From Trichomonas tenax (lineage: Eukaryota; Parabasalia; Trichomonadida; Trichomonadidae), in the NCBI GenBank assembly GCA_023091735.1, contig JALKBU010000459.1, positions 1 to 38,687 of the forward strand: DNA of 38,687 nt, written 5' to 3'. The notes beneath the pieces are model-generated. The model worked only from the letters and a program-made list of their open reading frames with translations, did no database searches and was not told the DNA's origin. Position numbers and translations under genes: made by a program. Shown here one piece after another: positions 1 through 10,200 of the stretch (its first letter is position 1; each line of letters opens with the position of its first letter).

Positions 1-348
1 AATGAAATATAGACATTGTTAGCTAATTCTTTAATATATCATGCACAACATGATTTTGTACATTGGGGTTCAATAACTTAGCAAGAAATTAATCCAGTGA
101 GTTAAAAAACGAGTTTCGACGACTTTGCGTATCAATTTTAGACGAGCCGCATAATGTTTTCATTTCAAATCTGATCTACCTAGTATCATGTTTGCAATTA
201 CTAGTTTCATTAAAATATCTTCTTCACTATTGATAAAGATGGATTCATGCAAAATATTTTTCCATCTTGATATAAAATGTGTCAATAAAAGTGTCATTTC
301 CCAATCATTAATTTATTTTTCATATGAGTTCATTAAAAATTGATTCCA
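1..348. other. AT-rich left end, no supported gene
   Basis: No convincing gene is visible. Another reading frame is open in two pieces from about 242 to 450, broken by a TGA near 340. It cannot be reconciled with the frame of the downstream relic and is recorded only as possible decayed coding DNA. Confidence 0.3.
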
Positions 349-948
349 AGAGCTACACTTGGAAACCATATCAATTATAGGTTTCCATATGCGTCCACTA
401 CCTTTGATAATAACCTTTTTCAAATGGTATTTTATCAAAAATCAAACATAGGAGGATTTTTTAACAATGTCAATGAATCCAAGCATTAAATAAGTCAGTA
501 TAAATATAGCTTATTATCAGATATGAATAAGAGTTCTGATATTTATCGAACAAATGGAAATTTTGAATTTATTCTCCATTGGCCCACCGAAGGTCAATAC
601 AAACATTGGCGCCAATTGAATTTACCAATGTCTGTGGAAGAACAATTTTCACCAACAAATAATGAAGATAAAGTTGTTGAAGGTTTTGAAAATATTTACC
701 AAACAACTAACTCAGCAAGTTGGGGAGGCCTTGTTTCTTTTTATAACGGTATAAATTGCTATTTAGATTGTATTCCTAATGATTGGCATTGGTGGTATTC
801 AATTTGTGTTATATCAAATTTGTATTCTCCTAATATGCAACGCTCATTGGGAACATGCAATGAGACAGCATTATATGCAAGAGTTAATTCAATTCCATAT
901 AAATATATAACTTGTTATGCAAATTATTTCAAAACAATTCATTATTAA
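349..948 (+). pseudogene. Decayed gene end with a Trp-rich C-terminal module
   Basis: An open stretch of 141 codons runs from an ATG at 523 to TAA at 948. The same frame reads on upstream to about 349 with only one stop, TAA at 487-489, so the ATG at 523 is probably internal and the piece is the 3' end of a longer broken gene. The residues are coding-like and Trp/Tyr-rich: HWPTEG near residue 19, SASWGGL near 65, NDWHWWYSI near 87 and ETALYARV near 114. The pattern WGGL, then YLD, then W-Y-I, then LYARV resembles a C-terminal module that I associate loosely with trichomonad surface-protein families, but I cannot name a function. There is no membrane segment. It could also be a short intact gene of 141 residues. 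Confidence 0.4.
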
Positions 949-1249
949 TTCACTTGTTATAGTCTTGATATAATTACATCCAAGTAAAATTGAGACATAG
1001 TTAATCTTTCGTATTAATTATTTCATTGGAAATTTCAAAATTATAATTAATTTTTATAAGTGCCCAAAAGCAATATAATAAATTAAATTCAAATAAATAT
1101 TATTGACTCATGTTAAAAATTATCTAATTAAAGAAATATTTTTCCAAAAATATATATATAATGTTAAATATTAAATAATAATGAATGCAAATGGTTATAA
1201 TATAAGTTTCTCAACAACCCATCATTATTTTTGAAGTTAAAATTTTAAA
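949..1249. other. AT-rich spacer upstream of the Sec24-like gene
   Basis: About 300 bases of AT-rich DNA with short A and T runs. Apart from the initiator-like site at 1222-1227, I see no gene or strong repeat. Confidence 0.5.
1222..1227 (+). promoter_or_regulatory. Initiator-like element of the Sec24-like gene
   Basis: TCATTA fits the trichomonad initiator TCA(+1)(C/T)(A/T). The predicted first transcribed A is 1224, giving a 26-base leader to the ATG at 1250. Short leaders are usual in trichomonads. Confidence 0.5.
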
Positions 1250-2950
1250 ATGATGATTGATTCAGATTGTTTTTTTGAAGTCCCTGAAGACGTTTTTTGT
1301 CGACAAAAATCAGAAGCAATTCCGCAGAATTTCATAAGGTCAGCATCAATTCACATTCCGAAGAACTTTAAAATGCATGATTTTGAAAATTTGCCTTCTT
1401 TCTTGCATTATAGACCATTACCGCCTTCAGAAAACCCAGTAAAGATCAATTGTAAAAGCGGAGATATACCTCGCTGTCAAAGATGTAAATCATATTTATC
1501 GCCATTTGTAAATGTTAATAAAAATCAATATTCATGGCGCTGTCCGATGTGTGGAACCATTAATTCTACAGTTCATTTCACACCAATATTTGATATGAAA
1601 ATTGATAAACAAGATCGACCGGAATTACATAATTTAGTCTATGATATTATACCATCAAAAAGCTATATTGCAAGTGTTGGACAAAATAGATGCTTTTTAT
1701 TTATAATTGAAGAAGATTTATTGAGATCGGGATCAAAACTTTATTCTCAGATGATAAAAATGCTTGAGAACGTTTCTACACAGTTTAGAGAAGGTGATAA
1801 AATAGGTTTAATTACATTTGCAATGTCTGTCACTCTTCATAATTTAGAATCTTTAAAAGCGACTTCATTTCCTGAATTTGATATAGAAATAGCTCCAAAT
1901 TTACCACAGCTAGTTGATGCAGTTAAAAATTCTACAAATTTTCTTAAATGTGTTAAATCTCGTCAAACATTAAATCAAAACAGCAATTCTTCAATATATA
2001 CAGGAATAAAATGGGGATTACATATAATAAAAGGTTTTGGAGGAAGAGTTTTATTGTTTTCTTCAGGAAGATCAACTGAAGCACAAATAGATCTTCAAAA
2101 TTTGTTTGAAACAAATGCAGCATCTCTTTGCATATTTGAACAATCACCAAATACATTTTTAGACTCAATAGCATTAAATACTGGCGGATATGTGACACAT
2201 TTGTTCGATAAATCTCTTCTGATGTCTCTCTTTGAAATTAACACAGCATGGGATTGCACAACTGTTTTTCGTTGTGATGAAAGAGTCGCAAAACATGAAA
2301 CTATTCTTGGAGGATTCCTTTCTAATAAACAGACAATAATTCACCCGATAATTGATGAAGCGATGTCAGTGACAGTTCCTTTGTGTTTCGTAAATGGATG
2401 CAATGGAAATTTCACATTTCAATTTGCAACACGATTCACAACAGATAATGGTGAAAGATTGATTCGAGTTGTGAATGGACAAATGCCTATTTCGGACTTT
2501 GTTCCAATGCCTTATGATCTATCTGCGATTGCTTTATATCTTTTAAGACTACGATCTCGAGGAATTCTCAATGAGCGAGATTTTATTAGCAGAGTTGTTT
2601 GTTTACGAAACAAAACGAGTATTGCAATCTCTTTCTTACTCTATAGCGGAATGACGAACGATCGATCAATGCTCTGCAATGCTTCTGTTGAAAGATTTGC
2701 TTTCTCATGTTTGATTTCGAAGATCATCATCAGGAATGTTAAGCACTTAGTTTTATGGACAACGAAGAAAATTGTTGTTTTCCCAAAACCAGATGACTGC
2801 AATTTCCATTATTTTAAAGATGTATCAAAGATATTTGGATTAATCACATCATCTGTTTATTGTCCATCAACAGAGGAAGAATTTCTCACAATTCTTCGAA
2901 GTCAAGAAGAAGCAGATTCATGGTACAAACAATGCAATGAATTCTCTTAA
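1250..2950 (+). CDS. SEC24: Sec24-like COPII coat subunit, short form
   Basis: Probable Sec24-family protein of 566 residues, which would sort cargo into COPII vesicles at ER exit sites. A zinc-finger domain is clear, with Cys76, Cys79, Cys98 and Cys101 in a CxxC-18-CxxC arrangement and the typical SYLSPFV stretch between. DRPELHNLVYDIIPSKSYI, just before the trunk domain, matches the Sec24 rather than the Sec23 style. Residues about 130-330 fit the vWA-like trunk, about 335-430 the beta-sandwich (GERLIRVVNGQMP), and the rest is a divergent helical part. Known Sec24 proteins are usually 700-1100 residues. Here the Pro/Gln-rich N-terminus is almost absent and the gelsolin-like end is short or missing. 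Two ATG codons stand in tandem at 1250 and 1253. The gene stands alone, with an initiator-like site 26 bases upstream. Family assignment is firm; the subtype is less so. Confidence 0.78.
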   Translation: MMIDSDCFFEVPEDVFCRQKSEAIPQNFIRSASIHIPKNFKMHDFENLPSFLHYRPLPPSENPVKINCKSGDIPRCQRCKSYLSPFVNVNKNQYSWRCPMCGTINSTVHFTPIFDMKIDKQDRPELHNLVYDIIPSKSYIASVGQNRCFLFIIEEDLLRSGSKLYSQMIKMLENVSTQFREGDKIGLITFAMSVTLHNLESLKATSFPEFDIEIAPNLPQLVDAVKNSTNFLKCVKSRQTLNQNSNSSIYTGIKWGLHIIKGFGGRVLLFSSGRSTEAQIDLQNLFETNAASLCIFEQSPNTFLDSIALNTGGYVTHLFDKSLLMSLFEINTAWDCTTVFRCDERVAKHETILGGFLSNKQTIIHPIIDEAMSVTVPLCFVNGCNGNFTFQFATRFTTDNGERLIRVVNGQMPISDFVPMPYDLSAIALYLLRLRSRGILNERDFISRVVCLRNKTSIAISFLLYSGMTNDRSMLCNASVERFAFSCLISKIIIRNVKHLVLWTTKKIVVFPKPDDCNFHYFKDVSKIFGLITSSVYCPSTEEEFLTILRSQEEADSWYKQCNEFS

Positions 2951-3113
2951 TCAATGCTTGTTTTAAGTTTTATACTTTTCGATCATTGCTTCTTCAAGTT
3001 CTTAATATATGTCCAAAATATTGATTCTAGTGGTACTAGGGAAACATTCACGCTCTATTAATATATCTCTTTACAAGCTTGTTTCTGAAATATTTGTGAT
3101 TTTACAACAATAC

Positions 3114-3915
3114 CACGGAATGCATAGAAAATCAGTAGGTGCAATATAGCTATTTTCAAACATCGACAGAAGTCATGCAATCAATTTCACATCAAATGAT
3201 AGCAATAACAAACTTCTTACCGAATGCAGTTCAACTGTGACTTTGGATATAATTATGGTCACTTTTCATTAACATGTGCTGCGGATAAAGTTAATCTAAA
3301 GAATTTTATGAATCTTTCCACAATTTATTCATGTGGATTGGAAAGAACAGGGTATGGAATATGCTATTTTCAAAATGAAAAATTTCAAATGAGTTAATCA
3401 AATATCTCAAATTGCAAAGCTACTTATTATACAGCATTTCAAACATATTATTTAAATTCTTCATCATTTTTAGAATTTTCAACATTTTCGAATGGAATTT
3501 CCCACTCAATAGTTACTGCTTTTTGTCAAAGTTCAAACACAAAAATTTATAAATGCAACATTTTATACAATGCTGGAGATAAAACAATTTCTCCATATGA
3601 AGGTCAACAAACCACAGTTGAAGATTGTTTGTTTGTTGGAAATTCAGGAAATTCATAGTTTTCTGCAAACAAAGCACAGATGATAATTCTTCATTGTTAT
3701 TTTGAAAATAGCGCTAAAGCATTTACATCAGGTTTTGGAGGAACGTTCAATACAGAGGAAGTCAGCGCAAATAAATTCAAGAACGAACTTCATCATTTTA
3801 TATTTTGAGTTGAATTTCGCTGCAGAAAAGTCGAAAACACATTATGCAAAGCGGATTATCGATTCCGTCTCGAAGACAGCAGAGCAGCAATTTGTTTACT
3901 TTTCATTCATTCGTG
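3114..3915 (+). pseudogene. Decayed Pmp-like (right-handed beta-helix) surface protein gene
   Basis: Between about 3114 and 3808 the plus strand reads as a Ser/Asn/Cys-rich beta-helix protein: HAINFTSND (frame of 3141), then, after a frameshift near 3230, NISNCKATYY, FLEFSTFSNGISHS, KIYKCNILYNAGD and TVEDCLFVGNS (frame of 3254). In-frame stops lie at 3147, 3395, 3656 and 3806. After a second shift, 3810-3915 reads KVENTLCKADYRFRLEDSR. The repeated short strands with regularly spaced Cys, Asn and Ser are typical of the Pmp-like repeat proteins expanded in trichomonads; in life these are secreted or surface adhesin-like proteins. No start codon, signal peptide or membrane anchor survives. The same segments recur on the minus strand at 12636-13100. 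The broken state is seen directly; the family name is inferred from repeat style. Confidence 0.6.
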
Positions 3916-4172
3916 AATCAATAAATAAATTGTCAAAACGTATTCTTTATTATATCTTCGGTTATGCGATTTTCATTTCCATTGAGATGAGCAATTGTGT
4001 CACTGATCTCTTTATTATTCTCTGTTTAACTTGATCGGAAAATATTTCATTGATAAATGATTATAAGATTATGTGCTTGCCCCTATTGATTCATCATTTT
4101 GAGTAAGCACATCTCCATAATAAAAGATATTCATTATTTGAAAGCATAAATTCTATAAATTTTTCTGAAATA

Positions 4173-4217
4173 ATGAAAGGAAGAATAACAAAAAGTGCCG
4201 TTTTCTCTGTACGTTAG
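4173..4217 (+). other. Short upstream reading frame before the CFAP47-like gene
   Basis: ATG at 4173 begins a 14-codon frame ending in TAG at 4215-4217, four bases before the main ATG at 4222 and in another frame. If the leader is as short as is usual in trichomonads, this frame is not transcribed. If it is transcribed, it would hamper or tune translation of the long gene. Confidence 0.3.
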
Positions 4218-4221
4218 TCAA

Positions 4222-7200
4222 ATGAAGGCGCTTAAAATCTCCCCCGATGCTTTAGTTTTTCGTGAATGTGTTGTCGGAGAGTCAGACACCATCGATGTCT
4301 GGGCGCAAAACACATCAGGGAAACCTCAAATCATTAAATTCGCTTTGCCACCAAATTCTCCGTTCTCAATTCCGCTAAATAAAGGCGGAATCACACCCCA
4401 CAGTCTCGAGACGAGGACAAAAATCACTTACGTACCAAAAACTAACGAGGTTGTCCATAGTACTTTGATAGTAAAATATTCAAACGGTGAAATAACAGTT
4501 CCTATCACAGCATATCCGAAATGCCCGGCAGTAACGTTATCAACTACAAGTATTGATATGGGAAATATCCCCGTAAACAATAAAATCAACGAACATTTCT
4601 CAATAACGAATTTTTCTAGCGTAGAAACTAAAATGAAAATCACTTCCAACAACAAAAATCTTGCAATTGTGAACCCAGAGAGGGTTTTGAACCCGAGAAG
4701 AAAGGATGACATTCTTTTTACTGTTCATTCGACTGATTCAGGTCCATTTAACGCAATTCTCAAAGTAGAAGTAGAAGGAGTGATAGATCCAATACCATTG
4801 ATATACGTTAAAGCAAATATCATTGGAACTCCTTTAGAATTTTGGTACGAAAATAAAAAAGTTGATGATCTCAACTTCGGAAAAATCTACAGTGGGCAAA
4901 AGAAAGTTTTGGTTGTGTCAATAAGAAATCCGGATAAAGCGGTTCGATCTTTTGCTATTTCACATTTGAATGATCCAAATTCAGCGATGATTGATCACGA
5001 TCCAACAAAAATATTCCAAGCAATACCATTGGAAGGTGTCCTTCAACCGAACTCAGAAACGAAAATCAATTTAGTTTTCAGTCCTCCTTTTGCAAATTTC
5101 GAAAATGATATAGAAAGTGTGTTCACGCATTCATTCAAGATGGATATTCTAGAAACACGACAAACAAGCGAAATTTCATTGATGGGATCTTCTGTTGGCA
5201 TTTTTGCAACATTTGATCCTGTTGATTTTAATTTTGGACGTCAAATTGTAAATACAACAGTCACAAAGAAACTAACGATTACAAACAACTCATCTTTCCT
5301 TCCTATTGACATTTTACTCAAAAATGTTGCACAATTCAGATTTGTTCCAGAATCATTAACAATTCCTCCGCAGAAGACAAAAACAATGAATATCAACTTC
5401 TATCCACGAAATCTCGGTGAGTTTTCACATTCTATTTCGATATTGATCAACAATGGATTGGCACAAAGAACGGTTAATTTAAATGGAACAGCTGTCAAAA
5501 GAGATGTTGAAGTAAAGAAATTTGTTCGTCCAGATATATGGTCTATAGTTCCAGATGCAGAATTTGCAAGAGAACATCCTGTGTCTGCGTTCGGACTTGA
5601 TGATAAAGAACTCAATGAGAAACTTCGGAAGCGAGAACAATTCGACAAATATATCACTGATTCAGCAGAAAAACGCGAAGAATTTACAAACAAAACAAGA
5701 TTAATAGAACATCTTTCATTGCAAGCGAAGGAGTATTTATCAATGACTAAGTCCAATTTCAATGATGACGATGTTAAAGAAATCGTTGAAAACGAAATGA
5801 AGAAAGGACAACAGCCGGATACCAATTTTGGACTTTCTTTCGGTGATGGTTTGCAAGAACCAGATCCAGGTTTCATGCCTGAAAAGAAACCGGACAGAGT
5901 CACAATAAACAATAGTCTGTCATCTAATACATCGGGAGAAGTTCAAACAGGAAGATTGAGATTAAAACCAACAACGCCTCCTGAAATCAACGAATGCTCA
6001 AGAAAATTATCACCAGCACAGCAATTATCTGTTTTGTGCTCATTGAATGCAATCAATTTCGGTGTTGTTTCAGTTTATTCAACACAATCGAAAGAAATCG
6101 TTATCACAAACAACCTTCAACAAAATATATTTGTTGAGTTCAAAATCGATAATGAAGAACTCAAAAACTCAACGCCATTGACACAAGTTATTCCTCCACT
6201 TCAAAATGCATCATTCTCAATTGTGTTTAGTACATCGAAAGAACAGACATACAACAAAACGATTCAATATGTCGTAAATAATTTCCACAAGTTCCAAGTG
6301 AACATTGCAGCACAATCAATTCCGATAGAGATGCGTTTGTCAAAGAAAGAAGTCACATTCGGATTCGGTTATGGACAGACTAAGTTTGAGTGTTCAGAAG
6401 TTGTCACATTGTATAACAACAGCAACGCGAACGCACACTACACATGGAGGAACATCACGAAACCATTCTCTATTGCACATGAACAAGGAACAATTCCTCC
6501 ACAAGGAAAACTCGATGTCACATTGTTGTATACTCCAGATGAGGCACCGCATTCAGAGTGTGTTGCGACATTTTTTGTTGTTGGTGGTCTCCAAAGAACA
6601 CTGAAACTTATTGGTGACACAGGGAAATCAAAGATTGTTATTCCGAAGAAGACAGTTGACTTGGGTCTTATCCCAACAGGAGTCCAGCAGACGTCTGTCA
6701 TCAAAATCAAGAACACAGGTGCAGATGATGCTTTGTTCTCACTCGCGTATCCAGAGTTGATTGGTTTAGCAATCACCCCAAAGTATGGAAGAATTATCTC
6801 TAACGAAATCAAGCAGTTGAATGTCACATATTCATGCAACACTCCGGGAGAGTTCACGCACCCGGTCACTATATCGATTGCAGGTGCTCCTCCAATCAAA
6901 ATCAATGTCACTGGAAGCGGTCAACTTCCCTATGTATCTATCAAAAACGAGATCCTTGAATACGGAAAGCTTTTCATTGGCGCTATCGAGAAGAAGCGAA
7001 TCTCTATTGTCAACAAAGGAAAGATATCCGCAGCCCTGAATCTCGACTTGACAGAATACAATGCATTCTCGATTGAGTATTCAGCAGAACTTGGTCAATG
7101 CGGATTAGATGGAAAACAGAATGCAATCATCCTCAATGGAAGTGAGGATTCAAAGTCATACAGAATCACAGTCATTCCTGATTCTGCTGTCGATTTCCAA

Positions 7201-10200
7201 TTAGTTTTCCAGCCGAATGATGTCGAATCATATACATTCGAACTTCCTCTTTCTATGTCTTCGAACAGCGATGTTCCACTGAAAGAACATCCAGTTGTCA
7301 GTGCACAAGCGATACACGCGCCTCTCCTTCCAAACAAGACATGCGTCGATTTCGGAATTTCTCCATTGTTCGATTCATCGAATCCCAACTGCAGACCAAG
7401 TCATCAGGAAGTTGTCTTAAGGAATGAATCGAAAGTTCCAATCTGTTTCAGATTCGACTCATTGAAACTTCCGAAGTGCATCACAATCGACAACGACAGC
7501 GGTACAGTCGACTACTTGGGAACTGTGTCAATCTTCTTCAAGTTTAGGCCAACGAACATCACTCCTGTCTGCTGCGAGATACCTCTCTATGCGACACTCG
7601 ACAACGAAGAAGTATTGATCACGTCTCTTCAGATCAGCGGCGTCGGCTCAAGCAGGATGTTCAGGACATCAACGAACTACGTCTGCCTCCCAATTGTTCC
7701 AGTCGGAATGACATCAACAGTAACGATCGATGTCATCAACTCATGCTTCATACAAGCGACTCTCAAAGCTGAGCTGGCAGTCAACACGAAGAACATTCCT
7801 CTCAGAGTCGAATTCCCGCAGACGAACACGCTTCAATACACTGTTGCTTCTATTCCTCTCAAGATATCATTCATGAACACGAAGCCTCTCTCTTTCTCAA
7901 CTGTTGTTGCACTCATCGACGACAAAGGTCACTCATACTCATTTAATGTCAGTGCGACAACTGATCACTCTATTTTCACTTTGTATCCGATAATTAACCT
8001 CAACAAGTACACAATATCAATGCAAGGAGGAAGAACGCCATTCATCACAACGAACATCGAAACACCGGACTTCCTTTCAGGATACTTGAGTGCATCAGAT
8101 TACAAAGATATCAGGAACGTGAAGTCTTCAGTCACTCCAGAGATGCTTGACTTCCTTCGCCGTTTCATCAACAAATCTGCAATATCATCACCGATAGGGG
8201 AATTCCCATTTGACATCGCAAACGACCCGAACATACTTCTTGACATCATCACAAACTTCGGTGGAAAGAAGCTTACAATAGGTGAATACAGCAAAAAAGA
8301 AATGACATCCAAAGTCAAAGACCTTCAGATGATCATACAGAACCTCATCTCGCAAGGTGCAATGCTTTCATGTATAAAACCGGAGTTCCTGCTCCCGAAG
8401 GACGACTTCATCTTGTTCAACCGTGCGAAGATAACAAGAAAACTCTTCGGACTCGATTTCACCGGTGCACAAGACCTGAGCACACTTCCTCCGAACGTTG
8501 TCGACACATTCTCTGCATCTCAATCATTCGTGAACTCAATGCTGAAAGAATTGCACGTTCTCGACGAAACATTCAGCACACTCTCGAGTGAAGCGTGGAC
8601 TTTAGTTATCTGGCAGGTCATAAAGCTGTTCTTTGTCTCTAAGATAGACACTTCGAAGTTCAATGCAACGCCGGGATTCCTCGATGCGATACGTGTTCTG
8701 AAATCTAAAGTTTCTGAGTTCCAGTTCAACGAGATCAACAGATTGTTCAGACAAGGTGCGCTCTCTAATGTCTACGGTCCTCAAGAGGGATTAGTATTGA
8801 AGTGGCTTTCAGTTTACCACTCAAAGCACGTTTCTGCACGTGCGATCGTTGACTTCCAAGAGCTTCAGGATGTTTCATTGATTGGCGCTGTCGTCGATTC
8901 TCATGTCTCGAAGCCTCTCTTCGAGTCATCACAGAAGGATCCTGGATCTCTCGTTACGATTCTCCACGATCTCAGGAGCAATGTATCTCTCACGCCAATC
9001 GATTTCGTGAAGGGAGATGCACCGACACTTGCATTGATTGCGATACAGCTGTACATGAGCCTCCCATTCTTCATCCCAAGCAACAGCATAGAGTTCAAGA
9101 CACCACTCAACACAAACATCGTCCAATCTGTCTCGATATCGAATCCTTCAAACAGAGAGATCGCGTACACAGCAAGACTCGAAGGATCGAAGAACTTCTC
9201 TCTCGTCGCACACTCTATCACACTTCAGCCACACGAGAATGCTGAATTCCTCGTCGATTACTTCTCCAGGACGCACGAAGTCGAGACAGCACGTTTGTTC
9301 TTGACACCAGAACGTCCCAAGGCAATATTCAAGTCAGACAGCCAGTCATCAACGCCGAACATGTCAGCACGCTCTAACAAAGGAATCAGGACACCAACAG
9401 TCTCACAGCAGCAGAGCAGGACTAAGTTACAGTCACTCAGACCGCAGACGTCGATGGCGAAAACACTCAACCAAGCAAACACATCACCTGCGTTCGCGAG
9501 CACGATCGTTGTCGACTTAGTCTCGAACACAGTGATAACACTCCCGAAGACATCAGTCACGATCGAGACGGAGATGTACAAACCAATGAAGATCGACATC
9601 GAAGTTCCAAACATCCTCAAGAAAGTCGGAAACTTCAAGCTGTTCTCGAAGACGTTCGAGATCACACCGAACCTGAGCCAAGAAGCAGCATCGAAGCAGC
9701 TTCACATGTTTTTGACTGATCTCTCAATTGAAAACGATATCCAGGAGTCAAAGAATCCATTCGAGAACTACATAATAAAGCACAAGTCGTTCATCTTTAA
9801 CCAGAGGGAGATATCATTCATCAAGGAGCACTCTACTGCACGCGTTTCAGCTGAGTTCATTCCTATTTCGATGAAGAAGCTTCGGTGCTTCTTAGTCTTC
9901 TTCAATCAGAGTCTCGGAGAGTTCGTATACGAGATCATCGGCAATCCTCTTCTCCCAGAGCCAACTGCAGACCTCACTGGGCAGCTCAAAGTGGAGTGCA
10001 AGCACAAAGTTTCGACGAACGTCAACATCGACTCTTGTAATCCAAACCTATGCTGGGCACTCGCGTACTCGTCAGAGAGGATCGCGAACCTCGCAACATA
10101 CATCTCAGAGAGGAAATTAAAAGAAGTTGTCTCAATCAAGCAGAGAGAAATCACACACATTTTCACACAAAACTTCCAGTCGCAGAACTACACAATACAG

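Noticed and set aside
4195..4221. GTG at 4195 as the start of the CFAP47-like protein.
   Set aside because: A eukaryotic nuclear gene is expected to start at ATG; the first in-frame ATG is 4222.
4173..4450. Possible intron: GTACGT at 4209 fits the trichomonad 5' splice site, and ACTAAC occurs near 4441.
   Set aside because: The sequence between encodes a normal first ASH domain in the main frame, and the ACTAAC is not followed by the usual ACACAG. I find no trichomonad-type 3' splice site in any gene here.
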